The notes under the pieces are model-generated. The model saw nothing but the letters and a program-made list of their open reading frames with translations. It had not been told where the DNA came from and ran no database searches. Both the position numbers and the translations under genes were made by a program. A stretch of DNA of 64,000 nucleotides from NCBI GenBank assembly GCA_002005505.1, contig MVGU01001203.1, positions 57,501-121,500 on the forward strand. The letters are read 5' to 3'. The DNA comes from Botryococcus braunii. Its lineage: Eukaryota; Chlorophyta; Trebouxiophyceae. Positions 60,763 to 64,000 of the stretch are shown here, piece after piece (the stretch's first letter is position 1; every line of letters begins with the position of its first letter).

Positions 60763-61681
60763 TGGCGATCCGTCCAGGGAGTTTTAGCGCGTTGAACTAG
60801 TCAGCGCCTGAGCTCTCCGAATCTGGCCTTCTGCGCAGATTTGCCGTGTTTATAACACCACGTGAGTACCTTATTTGCAATCAGTTGAGCTTTGTCCGCT
60901 TATAGAACTGGGTATGCCCCTTTAGGAGGGGCTTGATTACATTCCGTGTGTCGCAGGAACGACAGCAAAGACATCAGCAACGACCGTTTGCAGCGAAACC
61001 ATATATTAGGAAAGTTCAGTTTGAAGCACCCCATCATTGTACTGCAGAAGTTAGTTGAGACAATCTGATAGCTTTCAGTACTTGTTTTCTGTTTGAATAT
61101 AATTGAGAAATAGTAAATACTATACCTTTGGAATCGCGTTTGCATATCTGTTTCTTTTTCGAAATCTTAGCAACATCAAAGATCGCGGTTTCGTGATACA
61201 CATCTGTGGAAATACATAATATTTCGATCTCCTCTTTAAAAGGAAGGTCTGATTTCACATTAACAGTAATTCCAGAGTTCATCTGCACTGTTTGCATTTA
61301 TGAGTTGAAGGTCCGAGGTTGGCGTAACTAGCTGAATTGAGACTTGAGCTTCTGCAAATCCTGAAATACTTATAGTTTGTTTTATCGTTTGTTGGAGAAT
61401 GTAAATTATTATGAAGCTTCAGAGTACCCTGATTTGAAGGAAGACTTATCTGCAACTCCATTATCAGAGTTAGTGGGATGCCCCTTTAGGAGGGGTCTGA
61501 TTACACTCCGTTTGTTGAACAGGCACCCCTACAGCCAGCTATAATAGCAGAATCCGCATTTAAGTATATATCAGTATCAACATTATCTGACATTAATTAG
61601 TATTGTTAACACTCGAGCATAACCTTTAATAGTGTGTTAGGCAATCTAGAGCACAAGACCTTGTTTGATTGAACAATTATC
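60763..61681 (+). promoter_or_regulatory. Gypsy-E PBS and leader
   Basis: TGGCGATCCGTCCAGGGAG abuts the LTR. Two copies of CCCCTTTAGGAGGGG (about 60916 and 61482), each followed by YYTGATTACAYTCCG, as in gypsy-B. No gene seen in about 900 bp. Confidence 0.65.
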
Positions 61682-62158
61682 ATGGCAGACGTGCAAGCGC
61701 CTGTACGTTTGGAATTTTTCTATGGGAAGCCTACAGAGGACCCTTTTCAGTGGTTAGAGTCTTTTGAACTTTTTATTGAGATCAACCAAGTAGTGGGTGA
61801 TCGGGTTTTACGTTTTGTTAAGCATGCCATGCGCGAGGAGGCTTACACATGGTTCCGCGCAAATCAAGATGATATACATGACTGGGATGACTGTAAAGAG
61901 GCCTTCCTCGAACGATTTGGCCTTGATGAAGACACCCTTACGTTAAAGTTAGACACATGTGCACAACTGTCAAATGAGACCGTTCGCAGCTACGCTGACC
62001 GATATAGGACATTAGTGGGTTACTTGCAGAACTCTCTGCCACCCAGGATGGTGACCCAGTTATTTGTGAAAGGCTTAGTGCCCCATCTTAGGGAGCGAGT
62101 ACAGATGACCTACCCCGGCAATGGAGCGTTAGCCGACATAATACGTTTGGCTGCAAAC
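61682..62158 (+). pseudogene. Gypsy-E gag, cut by copia-3
   Basis: 159 codons closely matching the gypsy-B gag: FYGKPTEDPFQWLESFELFI, YTWFRANQDDIHDWDDCKEA, GLVPHLRERVQMTYPGNGAL. The frame stops at TGA (62162-62164), inside the copia-3 LTR, right after RLAAN. A start ATGGCAGAC is shared with gypsy-B. Confidence 0.9.
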
Positions 62159-62528
62159 TGTTGAGTTGTGAACATACATTATAGAATGCCTTGTGCTTTA
62201 GGTGATCTTCAAATGTACATTATTAGGATACGGGTCCACTATCCACATGAGGTACCTCAAGACACGTTCGGATGAGGTCTATTTCGAACATAAGGTACAA
62301 TCTGATTTAGATTACGCGTTAGCGTGAAAGGACTATTAAAGCTGCGATCACCGCATAGTCGAGCAACTGGTTTGGAAAGATACTGGGCACATAAGGATGC
62401 CAGTCTTGTTCATGCAGTTGCATGTGTCTAAAAGAGCAGACAGTCGTCAAGGACTGTAGCTGGAGAGGCACGAACTTACGACCTGTCTGCTTGCTTACAG
62501 GATACGCCACTGCCCATAACTTTTTACA
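62159..62528 (+). repeat. 5' LTR of copia-3
   Basis: 370 bp, TGTTGAGTTGTG .. CTTTTTACA. Its end, TTGCTTACAG/GATACGCC..CCCATAAC, is related to the end of the copia-2 LTR (CTGCACAG/GAATACGCC..CCCATAACC), but here the G is preceded by a pyrimidine-rich, acceptor-like sequence. Confidence 0.85.
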
Positions 62529-62541
62529 GGTTATGGGCCCA
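62529..62541 (+). promoter_or_regulatory. Copia-3 primer-binding site (half tRNA-iMet)
   Basis: GGTTATGGGCCCA directly after the LTR, identical to the copia-2 site and complementary to the initiator tRNA-Met anticodon arm. Confidence 0.85.
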
Positions 62542-62941
62542 CGCCCTTCCAGCTGAGCCAAGGGCAGACAGGAGTGCATGGCATCATCGGATGCATCTGT
62601 ACTGGGTTTTCCACGGACTCGCCTGACGGCAAGAAGAAGTAAAAAAGGAACAACTGGATATTCACTCAGAAGGCCTACGGACAGAGTCTTCAACATTTTG
62701 GGAATTTTTTTTTCCGTGAAGTGACCTGAGATTATCACCCGTCGTCGTTGTCGTGAGACCGTCAGTAGGTCCGGGTGGTCAAGCAATTGAATTGCTGAAG
62801 AATATTTTGCATATCTTGCATATTAAGGGTACATGCTAGACCTCGAAAGGGTGGAATACTTGAAAGTGCTGTGGTGCACGCCGGAAGGGTATACTTAAAC
62901 CAGCTGTGTCGGGCTGAACGCTGTGAGAGCAAGTGAAGTGT
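62542..62941 (+). other. Copia-3 leader with a short basic ORF
   Basis: About 400 bp before gag. An ATG at 62578 opens a peptide of under 50 residues (MASSDASVLGFPRTRLTARR..), placed where copia-1 and copia-2 have ORF1. It may be a remnant of such an ORF or chance. Confidence 0.35.
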
Positions 62942-64000
62942 ATGACCAGACCTCAAACTCGTTCCCAAATCAAGGTTTCTGAAAGTAATCCCAGCAGTAC
63001 AGAGACTATGGCAACACCAGCAGGAGGCAGCACGGCCTCCTCAGGAGCTGGACAGTCAGGACAGACCACTGGAGGCACTGCAGCCAGCTCGTATGCATAC
63101 ACGATGAACTCCTCCAATCCCAAGATGTCTACACAGCTGAAGGCTGATCGCACTAATTTCATTGCCTGGCGTGAAGAGCTGGAGTCTTGCGCAATGCAAA
63201 AAGGAGCAATGGGAGCGTTGGAGACAGCTATGCCTAAGACCGCAGAGAACGCAGCAGTAAAACATTTCATTTTGCAGTCTGTCCCGTCCATGTGGCACGA
63301 CGAAGTCAAACAGCGGGGGAGCGCTTTTGACTTCATTCAGTGGATGGCAAACCGCTGCACTGGAGGGAAGGACAGGGAAATCAACGAGAAGTGGATCAAG
63401 GGGCTCAAACAAGGCATGGTAAAGGGAGAGACAGTGCAAGAATGGTGCCACCGAGTCATCAGTATTGCCGCCTCCCTGGAGGCCAATAACCATCAGCTGA
63501 GCGACCGCCAGATCTGCAGGTATATGTATAAGGGACTACCTGCAGTCTTGCAGAACGACGCTTGGGCAATTACCTCCGCCAAGTCAGACCCCTACAACAT
63601 GCTCGAGACGATCCTCACTGCCATTGAGAACTTGGAGTACCAGGATATCCCGCTGGCAGAGTCAGTGCAAGTCACAGCATCAGCTGCAGCAGTTATGGCA
63701 GCAGCAGCAGCAGCCGTGCCAGCTCAGGGTGGAATCCCTGGGCCTCCCCAAGGCGCTGGAGCTGCACCGGGCGCTGGAGCAGCACCAGGAGTGGGAGCTG
63801 GAGCACCTGCTGATGGTCAGGCCCACTATGGTCCTTCTGCTCACAACGCTGGAGGCGGGGGGCGAGGGTCTGGACGTGGCAGGAGGCCAAAGGAGGAACT
63901 GGCGTGTCGCTTCTGCAACGGGACGGGACATTTCTGGAGGGATTGCCTGGAACTGAAGAGGCTGCAAGCTCTACGTGGCACAATGCAAGCTGCAAGTGCG
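62942..64000 (+). CDS. Copia-3 gag (partial, open to window end)
   Basis: 353 codons from ATG at 62942 with no stop before the window ends. A Ser/Gly/Thr-rich start is followed by the copia gag (UBN2-like) fold: LKADRTNFIAWREELESCAM, LQSVPSMWHDEVKQRGSAFD, EINEKWIKGLKQGMVKGETV, CHRVISIAASLEANNHQLSD. An alanine/proline/glycine linker leads to a zinc knuckle CRFCNGTGHFWRDC near residues 323-336. Protease, integrase and RT should follow outside the window. The frame is intact. Confidence 0.9.
   Translation, partial: MTRPQTRSQIKVSESNPSSTETMATPAGGSTASSGAGQSGQTTGGTAASSYAYTMNSSNPKMSTQLKADRTNFIAWREELESCAMQKGAMGALETAMPKTAENAAVKHFILQSVPSMWHDEVKQRGSAFDFIQWMANRCTGGKDREINEKWIKGLKQGMVKGETVQEWCHRVISIAASLEANNHQLSDRQICRYMYKGLPAVLQNDAWAITSAKSDPYNMLETILTAIENLEYQDIPLAESVQVTASAAAVMAAAAAAVPAQGGIPGPPQGAGAAPGAGAAPGVGAGAPADGQAHYGPSAHNAGGGGRGSGRGRRPKEELACRFCNGTGHFWRDCLELKRLQALRGTMQAASA

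Larger units (their letters stand above)
59386..64000 (+). mobile_element. Gypsy-E, 5' part
   Basis: LTR-A, PBS and a leader closely related to gypsy-B, then gag from 61682. Gag is interrupted by copia-3 at 62158/62159; the remainder lies beyond the window. Its gag and leader resemble gypsy-B closely while its LTR is a different family. Confidence 0.85.
62159..64000 (+). mobile_element. Copia-3, 5' part
   Basis: LTR 62159-62528, half-tRNA PBS, leader and gag running off the window. Inserted in gypsy-E gag. Its target duplication cannot be checked because the right end is outside. Confidence 0.85.

Overview
This 64-kb window is eukaryotic and consists almost entirely of transposable elements inserted into one another. 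I see no convincing host gene, no rRNA or tRNA gene and no CRISPR array. The eukaryotic call rests on spliceosomal-type GT..AG introns, Ty1/copia and Ty3/gypsy retrotransposons (several with chromodomains), a Helitron-family (Helentron-like) element and a DIRS-type tyrosine-recombinase retrotransposon. A green alga is my best guess, because a recombinase gene opposed to the reverse transcriptase recalls the Volvox kangaroo element. That is an inference only.

The nesting can be read from target-site duplications (TSDs) and from reading frames that resume across each insert. The oldest layer is gypsy-A on the minus strand (about 1-59385). Its pieces lie at 58141-59228 (protease, start of RT), 50617-51254 (RT), 11453-12551 (RT end, RNase H, integrase) and 2420-3188 (integrase end, chromodomain), with a probable 3' LTR at 1-939. 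Into it went a solo LTR (959-2385, TSD AAGGA), copia-1 (3189-11452, TSD GGTGG), gypsy-B (12555-50612, TSD AATGC) and gypsy-D (51260-58135, TSD GTAAT).

Gypsy-B was itself hit twice. Its 5' LTR holds a 17.9-kb Helentron-like element (13853-31780), which carries gypsy-C (19649-23428, TSD ATATT) and a DIRS/kangaroo-like element (about 23665-31744). Its integrase region holds copia-2 (37695-48630, TSD AAGAC), which in turn carries a rearranged, inverted gypsy-F (42552-46063, TSD CAATG). At the right edge lie gypsy-E (LTR 59386-60762, gag from 61682) and, inside its gag, copia-3 (62159 to beyond the window).

Three things stand out. (1) The LTRs of copia-1 hold a four-exon, intron-containing cassette followed directly by an exact intron-less copy of the same exons; copia-2 has a simpler version, so spliced and unspliced RNA seem both to have been copied into the LTR. 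(2) The gypsy-B polyprotein has a phage Dam-like adenine methyltransferase domain ahead of RT and a PHD finger after RNase H. (3) Gypsy-F is bounded by a normal TSD, yet both outer ends are 3' LTR ends, from two different LTR families, in inverted orientation.
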